64,000 bases of DNA from Paenibacillus ehimensis NBRC 15659 (GCF_004000785.1 NZ_BILX01000001.1:1-64000); one strand, 5' to 3'; numbered from the stretch's first letter, positions 42,969 to 51,972 are shown. A program made the numbers and translations. Notes: generated by a model not told the origin, from the sequence alone.

Positions 42969-43385
42969 CTACAAAGTCTTCTTTAAAAAGTATTTCTTGC
43001 ACCCCTGGACCGGGAAATCCTCCAGAGTCCCGAACACCTCGAAACCGTGTTTCGAGTAAAAATCCGGAGCCTGGAAACTGAAGGTGTCCAAATAAATGAA
43101 CTTTACATCCTGCCGCCTTCCGGCCTGTTCGATCTCTTGAAGCAACCGCGATCCCAGTCCCAATTTACGCGAGCCTTCATCTACCCATAGCATTTCAATA
43201 AAAATCCCTTCACCGAACCGACGGCTAAACAGCCCGCCGATGATCTCTTGGCTACCGTTTTTGACAACGAAGTTTATGAATTCGAAGGAAGCGTCCACGT
43301 TCTTGAGATTGTAGGCTAGCAGTTGATTCCGGACGAACCCGTATTCGTCGGACCCGCTGTCAACCCTTTCCAAATGGTAGTTCAT
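42969..43385 (-). CDS. GNAT family N-acetyltransferase
   Basis: A 138-residue acetyltransferase. LWVDEGSRKLGLGSRLLQEIE is the acetyl-CoA-binding motif, and FSFQAPDFYSKHGFEVFG the final beta-helix-beta segment. It resembles acetyltransferases acting on amines or small peptides. GGAGGAG lies 7 nt before the ATG. It follows the grpB gene by 24 bp and precedes the 64-residue gene by 25 bp. Confidence 0.87.
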   Translation of the reverse strand: MNYHLERVDSGSDEYGFVRNQLLAYNLKNVDASFEFINFVVKNGSQEIIGGLFSRRFGEGIFIEMLWVDEGSRKLGLGSRLLQEIEQAGRRQDVKFIYLDTFSFQAPDFYSKHGFEVFGTLEDFPVQGCKKYFLKKTL

Positions 43386-43409
43386 CGTTTTTCTCCTCCG
43401 TTTTGTGTT

Positions 43410-43955
43410 TTATAGATCGCTTTTTCCGGGCTTCCATCCTGTTTCTTGAGACCAGAAGTGCGCTTGCTGCAAAATGCTCCAAATCACGGGGGCTTTCCCG
43501 TCCACGTATTTCTCCCGCTCATTCCGGTATAGCTCCATTAAACGATGCTTCTCCTTGACATAGGCCGTACAGGCTTCGGGATGAGCGCGCAAATAGTCTC
43601 GAAAGAGGAGAGTCAGCTGCTCGGACCAACTGCCATGTTCCCTGACATGGATGTGGGTTCTTTTCGTTCCCGGGCGTTCTCTGAAGTAGGCTTTGGACTT
43701 GTCAGGGTTATCCTCGCGATGAAGGAAGCCCGCACTTTCCAACTGCGGCTTGTAAGTCTCTAGGGATGCAAGCTGCTTCACCGAAATTTGAATATCGATA
43801 ACCGGCTTCGCGTCGATCCCCTTCACGGAAGTGGACCCGACATGGTCAATTCGTATGGCGGCGTCTCCCAAGGCTTGTCTTATGCGCTCGCCGATGGTTT
43901 TGAACTCGGCAGGCCACGAATCGTTGTAAGGTAAGATGATAACCGGGTCTTTCAT
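43410..43955 (-). CDS. GrpB family protein (UPF0157)
   Basis: A 181-residue protein of the GrpB family, related to nucleotidyltransferases. The opening DPVIILPYNDSWPAEF, DHVGSTSVKGIDAKPVIDI and FRDYLRAHPEACTAY are typical family segments. Members are often fused or linked to CoaE or GNAT domains and their function is not established. It is the first gene of the minus-strand run and has an extended -10 promoter upstream. Confidence 0.88.
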   Translation of the reverse strand: MKDPVIILPYNDSWPAEFKTIGERIRQALGDAAIRIDHVGSTSVKGIDAKPVIDIQISVKQLASLETYKPQLESAGFLHREDNPDKSKAYFRERPGTKRTHIHVREHGSWSEQLTLLFRDYLRAHPEACTAYVKEKHRLMELYRNEREKYVDGKAPVIWSILQQAHFWSQETGWKPGKSDL

Positions 43956-43995
43956 AATTCACCTCGCGCTGTTCCGTTTAAGTGACTTCCCAGTT

Positions 43996-44004
43996 AGTAT
44001 AGCA
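43996..44004 (-). promoter_or_regulatory. Extended -10 promoter of the grpB run
   Basis: On the minus strand TGC-TATACT (hexamer 43996-44001) forms an extended -10 element about 40 bp before the grpB start. The -35 region is poor, as is common for extended -10 promoters. Confidence 0.5.
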
Positions 44005-44176
44005 AAATTTGGCTTGCCGCGAAAAAACAACACAGCATTGGCGATTGTCCGTCATGGACCTCATCGCGCCACTCCTGAAAAAGATACTCAAACGTGTACA
44101 GCGAAGGTATACTAAGAATTAGCATTTCACGTCGGAACGCCTGGCTTGATATTGAAACTGCAGAGAAGGTGGCAAA

Positions 44177-44719
44177 ATGACGATTTATATCGCGCTGCTT
44201 CGGGGAATTAATGTGAGCGGACACAATAAGATCAAGATGGCCGAACTGAAGCGCGCGCTGGAAGCGATGGGCCTGCACCGGGTCCAGACGTATATTCAAA
44301 GCGGCAACGTCCTGTTCGAATCGGAAGAGGGCCCGGAAACGCTGCGCCAACGGATCGAAGAGGAGATTCGAGCGGTTTTTGGCATTTCGATCACCGTTGT
44401 GTTAAGAACGGCCGGGGAACTGGAGCGAATCGTCGCGGAATGCCGTTATGCGAATATTCCCTTGACGGAAGGCGAGAGCATCCACGTTTCCATATGGACC
44501 GAAGCGCCGCCGCAGAAGGTGGTTGACCTGTTGTCCGCCAGCGAACGCGATATCGATGAATATCACATCCATGGGCGCGAGATTTACTTCTTGTTCCGTC
44601 AAAGCATACTCGATTCCAAGCTGGCGAAACATTTGCACAAGCTGGGCGATACGGCGACAACGCGCAATTGGAATACGATGAACAAGCTGGCCGCGCTGGC
44701 GAAGGCGATGCAGGCTTAA
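44177..44719 (+). CDS. DUF1697 family protein
   Basis: A 180-residue cytoplasmic protein of the DUF1697 family, with the typical opening YIALLRGINVSGHNKI, then LKRALEAMGL and TYIQSGNVLFES, and the C-terminal TTRNWNTMNKL signature. The structure of family members is a ferredoxin-like duplication; no biochemical role is established. GAAGGTGG precedes the ATG by about 5 nt. It is divergent from grpB and is followed by the WYL regulator gene. Confidence 0.9.
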   Translation: MTIYIALLRGINVSGHNKIKMAELKRALEAMGLHRVQTYIQSGNVLFESEEGPETLRQRIEEEIRAVFGISITVVLRTAGELERIVAECRYANIPLTEGESIHVSIWTEAPPQKVVDLLSASERDIDEYHIHGREIYFLFRQSILDSKLAKHLHKLGDTATTRNWNTMNKLAALAKAMQA

Positions 44720-44839
44720 CGGGAAACTTCCTCCCGGAAAAGAAAGAATGGCCGAGCTCGAATGACTGACCGTTTCTGTCAGGGATCTGAAATTATACTT
44801 ATGATGAGGGGAAAAGCTCCGCGAAAGAAGGTTTGGGCC

Positions 44840-45835
44840 ATGACGAAAGCGGACAACATGTTAGCGATCCTCTGGATGCTGCGCTCGGGCAAGCGGATGA
44901 CCGCCAAGCAGCTGGCGGAGGAGCTGGAAATTCACGTGCGGACGGTCTACCGCTGCATCGATTCTCTATGCGCCAGCGGGGTGCCGATCGTCGCGGAATC
45001 CGGTCCAAACGGCGGCTACAGCATCCTGAGCCGTTTCGCCGATTCCCCGCTCGTTTTCGATGCCGAGGAGCAGAAGGGACTGATTCACGCTGCGATTTTC
45101 GCCAAGGAGGCGGGGTACCCTTACTCGGACGCTTTGGCCCGGGCGGTGGACAAGCTCAAGCGCTACGCGAACGAGAAGCAGCTGGACCGGCTTGAGCGCC
45201 ACAGCGGCGGTTTGTCGGTCATTTATCCGCCCACCGACGGCGGGTATCAAGCTTATCTGCAAATGCTGGAGGAGGCGGCCGGACAGGGGCGGACGCTGGA
45301 AATGGAATATGACCGGGGCAAGGGGGCGGCCTCTCCTCCGCGGCTGTTCGATCCTTACGGCATTGTCTTCTGGAAAGGGAGCTGGTATGCGGTCGGGCAT
45401 TGCGGTTACCGGGGGGAGATACGGAGCTTCCGTGTGGACCGCATACGCGGGCTGCGGGAGACCGAGGGACGCTTCGAGCGTCCGGCCGGGTTCTCCGCCA
45501 AGGATCATCTGCTCGGCAATCTGCTTCCCGATCCGTCCGGGCCCGCGGAGTTCGAGACCGTGCGTATCAAGGCCCAGGAACAGGTGCTGAACGAGCTGTG
45601 CCGGCATTGGCTGTTCGGTCATGCGCTTATGGAGCGAAGGCCCGAAGAGGCCGTATTCCGCTTGGAACGTTCGACACTGCAGACGTACGTGCCTTATTTT
45701 TTGATGCCGTACAGTACGGCATTGCACATTGAGTCCGAGCTGCTTCTCCGGAAAATGACGGAAGCCGGCGCCCGCATACTCGCGCATTACGAAGCGATGT
45801 TATCCGGTCAGACAAGTAGAAAGGGAGATGAATGA
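44840..45835 (+). CDS. HTH and WYL domain transcriptional regulator (YafY type)
   Basis: A 331-residue DeoR/YafY-type regulator. An N-terminal winged helix-turn-helix (MTAKQLAEELEIHVRTVYRCI) is followed by a WYL domain (SWYAVGHCGYRGEIRSFRVDRIRG), which often senses small ligands or nucleic acids, and a C-terminal WCX-like region. The ATG at 44840 has AGAAGG 8 nt upstream; a longer frame to 44762 contains the probable -10 TATACT near 44796. The following monooxygenase gene overlaps its stop codon, so the pair is an operon and the regulator may control it. Confidence 0.88.
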   Translation: MTKADNMLAILWMLRSGKRMTAKQLAEELEIHVRTVYRCIDSLCASGVPIVAESGPNGGYSILSRFADSPLVFDAEEQKGLIHAAIFAKEAGYPYSDALARAVDKLKRYANEKQLDRLERHSGGLSVIYPPTDGGYQAYLQMLEEAAGQGRTLEMEYDRGKGAASPPRLFDPYGIVFWKGSWYAVGHCGYRGEIRSFRVDRIRGLRETEGRFERPAGFSAKDHLLGNLLPDPSGPAEFETVRIKAQEQVLNELCRHWLFGHALMERRPEEAVFRLERSTLQTYVPYFLMPYSTALHIESELLLRKMTEAGARILAHYEAMLSGQTSRKGDE

Positions 45836-46134
45836 TGAGTAAATACGCCATGTTCGGAAAAATGACGGCCCATCCGGGAAAACGGGAAGAGCTTGCGAAG
45901 ATGATGCTGGAAGCCGATACGCTGAACGAAATGGAGGGCTGCATCTATTACATCCTGCATGAGGCCGAAGACGATCCGGACGTTCTGTGGATCACGGAGC
46001 TGTGGGAGAGCCAGGAGGCGCATGCCGCATCGCTGAAGAACGAAAAAGTGCGCGAGCTCATTGGGCGCTGCCGGCATTTGATCGCGGAGGTCGGCGGCGT
46101 AAAGGTCCGGCCGATCGGCGGAAAAGGGTTTTGA
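45832..46134 (+). CDS. Antibiotic biosynthesis monooxygenase (ABM) domain protein
   Basis: A 100-residue single-domain protein of the ABM superfamily (dimeric alpha/beta barrel). It begins KYAMFGKMTAHPGKREELAKMM and contains CIYYILHEAEDDPDVLWITELWESQEAH, the two conserved segments. Relatives oxidise small aromatic molecules or degrade heme, while many act as unknown stress proteins. The ATGATG start overlaps the regulator's stop codon; the second ATG (45835) has the better 7-nt spacing to GGGAG. A strong terminator follows. Confidence 0.87.
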   Translation: MMSKYAMFGKMTAHPGKREELAKMMLEADTLNEMEGCIYYILHEAEDDPDVLWITELWESQEAHAASLKNEKVRELIGRCRHLIAEVGGVKVRPIGGKGF

Positions 46135-46163
46135 ATGCCCGGAGGGCCGCGATCTTATCAATG

Positions 46164-46208
46164 AAAAATGAGTCCCTTGCCAACGCATCGCCGGCGGGAC
46201 TCATTTTT
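46164..46208. terminator. Bidirectional terminator between convergent operons
   Basis: A perfect 13-bp stem, AAAAATGAGTCCC (46164-46176) with GGGACTCATTTTT (46196-46208), and a 19-nt loop. It serves the plus-strand WYL/ABM operon and the minus-strand sigma factor operon ending at 46255. Confidence 0.88.
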
Positions 46209-46254
46209 ATGTGCATTCGATTCGGTTACATCCGAGGTTCCAGAACGTCGCCGG

Positions 46255-47709
46255 TTAGCCGGATTTCCGACCTTCAGCCTCCTGTGCTTGCTTGGCCCTG
46301 ATATAGATTTCCTGCCCTTTAGCCTGTATTGTCCGGAGCGCTTCGTCGACCGATTTCTTGCCGTCGATGACCGCTTGAATCTCGATCCCCGCCATTTCGC
46401 CATAGGGATCGTGGAATTCAGGCGGTATTTTCTCGTCTCCATTCATTAGGCCGCTATCGCTCATGTACAGCATATAGAAAGGCTCCAAGCTGCGCCCGTC
46501 CCGCTCCTTCACATAAGCTGTTCGCGAAAGAAAGCCGAAATTTTCCGTTTTGGACAGCAATCTGGCCATCTCGTCGCTGTTCACGTATTTGACAAGCTCC
46601 CAGGCCGCTCTCGGGCTGGAACTGTTTGCATTGACGGCGAAAATTTCACTAACGTCAAATGAACTCGAAGCATCGGGGTTTTTCGGATCGACCGGCACGG
46701 TGACGACATCCCAATTGACGGGAGCGACGTCCTTGAGCTTTTCTTTGGCTTGCAGGATGTTGCCGATCATATAAGGCGATTCAATGGTCATTGCAATTTT
46801 ACCGGTCACGAATAGATCCTGCTTCAACCGTTCTTCTTCCGAATTGGCCGATGCCGGCATTTCTCCGGTCTGTCCCGTATAGACCGCACCCGATTTCAAA
46901 GCTGCCGCGGCCAACGAAAGCGCATGTTTCCAGCCCTCGGTCTGGAGGGTCACCCCTTTATCCGGGTCTATATCGGACATTCCGCTGGTTGCTCCAATTT
47001 GTCTCATCAGATAATAATGGAGCGCTTTATTTTCTGATCCGTAAACGGACCAATCGGCAGAGTTTCTGGCAAATCCGTAGATGCGTTTGTCCCCCTGTCC
47101 GTCCTTCGGGAACCGCTGGGCGAGCTGCAGCACTTCTTCCCAGCTCATCTTATTCTTCGGCAGCGGCACGCCGTACTGCTCGAATAAATCCTTGTTATAG
47201 AACAACGCCTGACTATAGAAATACGGAGCCAAACCGTAAATATTGCCATCGCCTTTCGATTTGATCAGCTCCATTACGCTCGGCACGATATTCTCCGTAT
47301 CGAATTTATCCTGCCGAATGACTTCATCAAGCTTATAAAGCTTTCCGTCATTTGCCCATTCCTTAAACAAGTCGGGCGAGTGAAATACAAGAACATCCGG
47401 CTTCTCTTCGTCAATCAGCTTCTGGAATTCCTTCTTCATGTCCTTGCCTGGGCCGCTTATGTCATGCGTTTCTACAACTTGCACCTCTATGTTCGGATAT
47501 TTCGCCGAGAATAGATTGCCGTATTGATTGAAAAAGGCGTTTTTGTCGTAATAAACAACTTTAATACTGGCTTTTTCGTCTTTGCCCAGTTCTTTTAACG
47601 TCTTGGTGCCCTTCCCTTCGTCGGAGCCGGCCGGGTTGCCGGAATTGCAGCCCGCCGCCAGCACGGATAAAGCCAACCCCACAGTTAAACCTGTACGACC
47701 TAGTTTCAT
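46255..47709 (-). CDS. Orphan extracellular solute-binding lipoprotein in a sigma factor operon
   Basis: A 484-residue lipoprotein with Cys21 in an AAGC lipobox and a sugar-type binding protein fold: NIEVQVVETHD near the start, NIYGLAPYFYSQALFYNKDLFEQYGVP, and FVTGKIAMTIESPYMIGN. The ATG at 47709 is preferred over one three codons upstream that lies against the ribosome site. No permease or ATPase is nearby. It is the third gene after an ECF sigma factor and an anti-sigma-like protein, with a 30-bp gap, so it may work as a sensor or cell-envelope factor rather than in transport. That role is inferred. Confidence 0.82.
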   Translation of the reverse strand: MKLGRTGLTVGLALSVLAAGCNSGNPAGSDEGKGTKTLKELGKDEKASIKVVYYDKNAFFNQYGNLFSAKYPNIEVQVVETHDISGPGKDMKKEFQKLIDEEKPDVLVFHSPDLFKEWANDGKLYKLDEVIRQDKFDTENIVPSVMELIKSKGDGNIYGLAPYFYSQALFYNKDLFEQYGVPLPKNKMSWEEVLQLAQRFPKDGQGDKRIYGFARNSADWSVYGSENKALHYYLMRQIGATSGMSDIDPDKGVTLQTEGWKHALSLAAAALKSGAVYTGQTGEMPASANSEEERLKQDLFVTGKIAMTIESPYMIGNILQAKEKLKDVAPVNWDVVTVPVDPKNPDASSSFDVSEIFAVNANSSSPRAAWELVKYVNSDEMARLLSKTENFGFLSRTAYVKERDGRSLEPFYMLYMSDSGLMNGDEKIPPEFHDPYGEMAGIEIQAVIDGKKSVDEALRTIQAKGQEIYIRAKQAQEAEGRKSG

Positions 47710-47739
47710 TGCCCTCATCCTTTTCCAAAAGTAGACTCC

Positions 47740-48885
47740 TTAAAAAATCCGATCGTATTCTTCGAACCCTAGATGATAAAATTGTCCCTTTGCATTATGG
47801 AGACCTACCACGGTCGGCGCGCCGTTTTTGATAAAATAAACGACGGACATCATTTTCGGATCCTTGGTCGCTTTATAGCCTTCCAGATCGATTTTCAATA
47901 ATTGCTTGGCTTGAACCATTGCGTTTTTCAGCAATTCGGCTTCGCTGTATCCGTTTATTTTATCGGCTACTTTAGGGATTTCATCTACTTTATCCTGCAG
48001 ATCGCCAGCCACCACTTTAACGATTCTGTTCGTCCCTTGTTCTACTACAACTCCCACCGGAAACTTATCGGAAGCTGCAAAATGAAGCTGATACACCTCT
48101 TTGCCGTCTTGACTTACAAGACTTGGATTATCCAAAGGACCTTTCCGCAAGCCTTCCAGACCGTCGCCTGCAAATATGGACTCGGCCGCCTTCAGCGCCG
48201 CCTGATCTACTTCTTCATTCGCAAGGCTCCTGACCACCCTGTGAAGCTTGCCGTTCTCGAGTTCGATGAACGTATTATGAACGCGGGTGTTCAGATAGAC
48301 GGCGCCGCTTTTTATGGGATAGTCTGCCGGAAGGCCGTATTGAACCGAGATTCCCACGATGTCGACTTGCGTATTTTGGCCGGGGAATAGCTGCTGAAGA
48401 GCCGCTTCCATCTCTTTTTTATAGGAGTCCTTCAAATCGCTCCACTTGACGTTCATTAAGATATCTTTGGCTTCACCGTTTGAATTCAACATGATCTGAC
48501 TGTATTCCGTGCCTTCCGCCTTATAGACCATGCCTGAATCTTCACCCATGCTCCAAGGTTCGGCCTGGTTGAACGTATAGGTCTTGCCCGTGAGGTCTTC
48601 CGCCAGCTTGACGACGCTGTTCACCAGCGGAATGCCCTTCAATGCTTCCGCCATAGCCGGTGAAACCAGAGCGCTGCCGATGATCCCGACTCCCATGATC
48701 GCTGCCGCCGAGGTGACAAAGAAAACTTTTTTCATCAGCTTACTTTTGTTATTTCCCCTTCTCTGCTCGTCGAGCCTGCTCATAATTTTGTCGCTGAAGC
48801 TGTTCACCGGCATCTCCAGATTTTGAATCGTACGCCGGGCGTGAGATAAGTTCCAGGTATCAGGTTCGTTTGGCCATTTCTCCAT
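47740..48885 (-). CDS. Membrane anti-sigma-like protein
   Basis: A 381-residue protein with a cytoplasmic N-terminal segment of about 45 residues, one membrane helix (about residues 52-75) and a large extracytoplasmic region. Two PepSY-like segments may be present in the outer part. Position directly after an ECF sigma gene, with start inside its last codons (26-bp overlap), and this topology fit an anti-sigma factor. No classical zinc anti-sigma motif (HxxxCxxC) is seen in the N-terminal part. The ATG at 48885 has AAGGGGGGG 6 nt upstream. Confidence 0.75.
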   Translation of the reverse strand: MEKWPNEPDTWNLSHARRTIQNLEMPVNSFSDKIMSRLDEQRRGNNKSKLMKKVFFVTSAAAIMGVGIIGSALVSPAMAEALKGIPLVNSVVKLAEDLTGKTYTFNQAEPWSMGEDSGMVYKAEGTEYSQIMLNSNGEAKDILMNVKWSDLKDSYKKEMEAALQQLFPGQNTQVDIVGISVQYGLPADYPIKSGAVYLNTRVHNTFIELENGKLHRVVRSLANEEVDQAALKAAESIFAGDGLEGLRKGPLDNPSLVSQDGKEVYQLHFAASDKFPVGVVVEQGTNRIVKVVAGDLQDKVDEIPKVADKINGYSEAELLKNAMVQAKQLLKIDLEGYKATKDPKMMSVVYFIKNGAPTVVGLHNAKGQFYHLGFEEYDRIF

Positions 48886-49456
48886 GGGACACCCCCCCTT
48901 CATACTTTTTTTGCTTGGTCAATTTTTTTCGAAGCCGTGCATACTTCTGGCGCAGCGTTGCCGGTTTGCAATCCATGATCTGGCCTATTTCTTCGAAGCT
49001 GTATTGCTCGACCACTTTGAGCAGCAGAATATTTCTCTCTTCCCGGTTAAGATGCGTGAGCAATTCATGAACGGCTTGTTCCGTGTTGTCATAAGATGAA
49101 AACAATAATGACTGCCGCTCACGGTAGAGCGATACCAGCTGCTGCCAACGGCTCTGCTTTCGAATTTGATCCAAGCAATGATAATAGGCAATTTTGTAGA
49201 GCCACCTGGAGAAGGGGGCTTGCTTCTCGTAGCGGTCTATATTTTGATAGGCCTTGATGAATATATCCTGCGTGGCGTCTTCCGCTCCTTCGCGGCTTTT
49301 TAGTATGCAATAGCAGTAGGTATATATTTTCTTTTCAAATTCGCGAATAATGAAGGCGTACGCTTGTTTGTCACCCGATTTCACCTGATCTATGGCGGAT
49401 TCGATGACTTCCGAGTTATATGCAATCTTTTCAGCCCCGGGGCTTGGCCGTTCCAA
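48860..49456 (-). CDS. ECF RNA polymerase sigma factor
   Basis: A 198-residue sigma-70 family factor of the extracytoplasmic-function class. Region 2 is visible as GAEDATQDIFIKAYQNIDRY with the -10-melting segment FSRWLYKIAYYHCLDQIRK. Region 4 has the helix-turn-helix YSFEEIGQIMDCKPATLRQKYARLRKKL. The start is a TTG with AAGGAGG 7 nt upstream. An inverted repeat ACGAAATG/CGTTTCGT (about 49500-49520) lies in the promoter region, but a clear ECF autoregulatory promoter could not be assigned. The anti-sigma-like gene overlaps its 3' end. Confidence 0.9.
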   Translation of the reverse strand: MERPSPGAEKIAYNSEVIESAIDQVKSGDKQAYAFIIREFEKKIYTYCYCILKSREGAEDATQDIFIKAYQNIDRYEKQAPFSRWLYKIAYYHCLDQIRKQSRWQQLVSLYRERQSLLFSSYDNTEQAVHELLTHLNREERNILLLKVVEQYSFEEIGQIMDCKPATLRQKYARLRKKLTKQKKYEGGVSHGEMAKRT

Positions 49457-49560
49457 AGTATCGCCTCCTTATGTATTGCCGTCTACATAATATAAAACGA
49501 AATGAAAAAACCGTTTCGTGACGTGAACCAAAATTCTCCCTTTAAAGAATTTCAGACGAC

Positions 49561-49596
49561 AAAAAACCCTCTTACAGAGCATCTTCTGCAAAAGGG
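49561..49596 (-). terminator. Terminator of the aromatic acid exporter gene
   Basis: On the minus strand CCCTTTTGCAGA pairs with TCTGTAAGAGGG (12-bp stem with two G-U pairs, 49567-49596) and is followed by TTTTTT (49561-49566). It begins 9 bp past the stop codon. Confidence 0.85.
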
Positions 49597-49604
49597 CCGC
49601 TCGC

Positions 49605-50675
49605 TTACTTCTTAGTAATCCACGACGACACGGATTCCAGCAGCTCATTTTCCTTGTCCTCCGCGCCGCGGTCGAACTGCTCGACCAGCTTGTTCAGCCT
49701 GCCGGTTTGGTAGCCGTAGTCGTACATGGCCGCAGCTACGATCGAGAGGCGCAGGTCGCCGTCGCTGGCATCGGCGTAGCGGCTCATGAGCTGCTTCAGG
49801 AAGCGCTCGTTCTCCACCTCGATGACTGCGGATTCGGAAATGTCCGCTTTCAGCTTATTCTCGAATTTCAAGAGCACGTGCTCGTGGAACTTGATCAGCT
49901 TCTCCAGATGGCGGTCGAACTCCCGGTCGATCTCCGGCGTACGGGTCGCTTGAAAATAATGCTCCTCCACGGCTTCCAGCACTTCCATCCCTTTGTGCAG
50001 CGTGTGCAGCATTTGCTTGTAGACGACCAAATGCCGGGCCTCGCTAAATTTGGCGCGCTTGAGCTTATGCAGCTCTTCTTCGAACAGGGTGTACTTGTCC
50101 GTCAGCGACTTGAGGGCTCCTTCCAACGCCTGCTTTTCGTCGCGGAATACGCTTTCCTTGATTTCGTCCGAAATGACCGTGCGCAGCAGCAGAGACATTT
50201 TGAAGAAAATCGATTCGATCTGCTTCACGAACTGCACTCTGGGGCGGGGAGGGAAGAACGTAATGTTGATCAAAAATGCGGAGCCGATTCCGATTAAGCT
50301 CAGCAAAAACCGGTTGAGCGCGAAATCCCACTGCCCGGACGCTTCCATGACAGCAATGACGGTTACCAGCGTCAGCCCGACGGTTTCCTCCATTTTGAGT
50401 TTGAGGCAGATCATTATGGCAAGGATGCAGACAATGCCGACCGCAACCGGGTCGTTCGAGAAAATCATACCGGCCACCAGGGCCAGCACGGCGCCGAGTG
50501 TATTCGTTTGCAGCTGTTCGAGGAAATAACGCCACGACCGGTAAATAGAGGGCTGCATCGCAAAAATTGCAGCGACTCCGGCGATGACGGGCGGCGTGTA
50601 TCCGACCAAGACGCTAATATACAGTGCCAGGGTAACCGCAATCCCCGTTTTCAGCACGCGGGCTCCGAACGTCAC
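49605..50675 (-). CDS. Aromatic acid exporter (ArAE/FUSC-like) family membrane protein
   Basis: A 356-residue membrane protein. Five to six hydrophobic helices fill residues 5-150 (ALYISVLVGYTPPVIAGVAAIFAMQPSIYRSWRY is the family opening), and a long cytoplasmic helical domain of about 190 residues follows. This is the layout of the ArAE type 1 family found in Firmicutes, thought to export aromatic or phenolic compounds. The GTG at 50675 is chosen because GGAGG lies 7 nt upstream, whereas the GTG two codons earlier abuts that site. A promoter lies at 50711-50740. The substrate is unknown. Confidence 0.85.
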   Translation of the reverse strand: MTFGARVLKTGIAVTLALYISVLVGYTPPVIAGVAAIFAMQPSIYRSWRYFLEQLQTNTLGAVLALVAGMIFSNDPVAVGIVCILAIMICLKLKMEETVGLTLVTVIAVMEASGQWDFALNRFLLSLIGIGSAFLINITFFPPRPRVQFVKQIESIFFKMSLLLRTVISDEIKESVFRDEKQALEGALKSLTDKYTLFEEELHKLKRAKFSEARHLVVYKQMLHTLHKGMEVLEAVEEHYFQATRTPEIDREFDRHLEKLIKFHEHVLLKFENKLKADISESAVIEVENERFLKQLMSRYADASDGDLRLSIVAAAMYDYGYQTGRLNKLVEQFDRGAEDKENELLESVSSWITKK

Positions 50676-50710
50676 AGTCACCCCTCCTTTAATAAATAGT
50701 ATTCACGACT

Positions 50711-50740
50711 ATCTTACACGGAATCCGGGCTTGTTGGCAA
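50711..50740 (-). promoter_or_regulatory. Promoter of the aromatic acid exporter gene
   Basis: On the minus strand TTGCCA (50735-50740), 18-bp spacer and TAAGAT (50711-50716) lie about 35 bp before the GTG start at 50675. Confidence 0.5.
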
Positions 50741-50835
50741 AATGAAAAAATATAGAAAAAAATGAAACATTCGTCGTATAAGTTCCGTCTTAAGGTTGTA
50801 CAAATTATTCCATAATTGGAGAGGAGTTTGGCAGG

Positions 50836-51744
50836 GTGAAGAAACTCATTGTCGGTCTTACGGTAGGGATGATGCTTGGGTCGGCTGCGACGGCATTTGC
50901 AGCGGAAGATATCGGTAAAGAAATCAAGGCGGTTTTTGCGAAGTTCAATTTCAAAATCAATGGTGTGGAAACTCCGTTGGAGACGAGCCCGCTTGTGTAT
51001 GAGGGGACGGCTTATTTGCCGGTCCGCGAGGTAGGGAAATTAACTGGCTACACCGTGTCGTATAAAGAAGACACCCAAACGATTGAACTGACCAATGTGA
51101 CAAACACGACATATGCGCTCCCCGTGAAAACCGAAACCGCGAAGCCTCAAGATCCTGTAACGGAGAAACCGCAAAGCCCGGAAGCTGAGAAAACGGCGAA
51201 AGCCGACACCCAGTTGAACGAAGACTACTATTTTTCTCTAATGGATTTGACGGAGGTTTTAGAGAAAAAGAACTACAGAGTCGGCGGCGGAGGCGGTTTG
51301 GGGGATAAAACTACAATTCTGATCAACGATAAAGAGTATAAATTAACCACGGTGATAGCGAACGGCCATATTAATGTGGACATCAGTCCTCTCATCGATG
51401 CGAAACTTATTACTCTGGAAGAAGCGAAGACCCTTTCCGAAGAAGTCAGAAAGGAAAGAGAGAAGGCTCAAGACTTAGGAATTGATTGGGAAAAAGACGT
51501 CAATAAAGCTCATTTAGTGCAGTTCCATGACCTGTACGGCGCGATTGCGAAAAAATACAAAAGCAACACGGGAATCGATTTGGAAGGCAGCTGGACTTAT
51601 CATAACGGCTACGAAGGCAGGATTAAGTTCAATGGAAAAGAATACAAATTAAAAGCAGGTCCCAAAGAAATCGTAGATATGACGCCTTTAATCGAAGCAA
51701 ATGTCATCACCTTGGAAGAAGTGAAAAACTTTAAGAAGAAGTAA
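50836..51744 (+). CDS. Secreted protein with copper-amine-oxidase-N-like domain and an internal repeat
   Basis: A 302-residue secreted protein. A signal peptide (residues 1-22, cleavage near AFA-A) is followed by a stalk-like copper amine oxidase N-terminal-like domain (about 35-88, with GTAYLPVREVGKLTGYTVSY). A Pro/Glu/Lys-rich linker follows. Two related copies of about 70 residues come next (about 133-201 and 233-300), both containing a KEYKL strand and ending DISPLIDAKLITLEEAK and DMTPLIEANVITLEEVK. The start is a GTG with GAGAGGAG 9 nt upstream. A strong terminator follows. It is probably a cell-surface protein; ligand unknown. Confidence 0.85.
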   Translation: MKKLIVGLTVGMMLGSAATAFAAEDIGKEIKAVFAKFNFKINGVETPLETSPLVYEGTAYLPVREVGKLTGYTVSYKEDTQTIELTNVTNTTYALPVKTETAKPQDPVTEKPQSPEAEKTAKADTQLNEDYYFSLMDLTEVLEKKNYRVGGGGGLGDKTTILINDKEYKLTTVIANGHINVDISPLIDAKLITLEEAKTLSEEVRKEREKAQDLGIDWEKDVNKAHLVQFHDLYGAIAKKYKSNTGIDLEGSWTYHNGYEGRIKFNGKEYKLKAGPKEIVDMTPLIEANVITLEEVKNFKKK

Positions 51745-51767
51745 TCTTCTTTAATTGTTCCGATGCA

Positions 51768-51807
51768 GGACAATTCAGGTTGAATCTCAACCCGGATTGT
51801 CCTTTTT
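51768..51807 (+). terminator. Terminator after the secreted repeat protein gene
   Basis: GGACAAT (51768-51774) pairs with ATTGTCC (51796-51802), extended by GGTTGA/TCAACC inside, and is followed by TTTTT. Confidence 0.88.
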
Positions 51808-51972
51808 GCTATGCCCGACGTCGAATAAAATCGCCCGCTTCGCTCCTTCTAATCCTGCCTGCATGGTAAAAATTTTGCACAACTCGGTCAGAATCGTCCG
51901 CAGCGCGGGGAGAGGAGCCTCTTATATAGTAAGAATCAACAATAGTTTTGTTCACTTACAGGGGTGATGACG

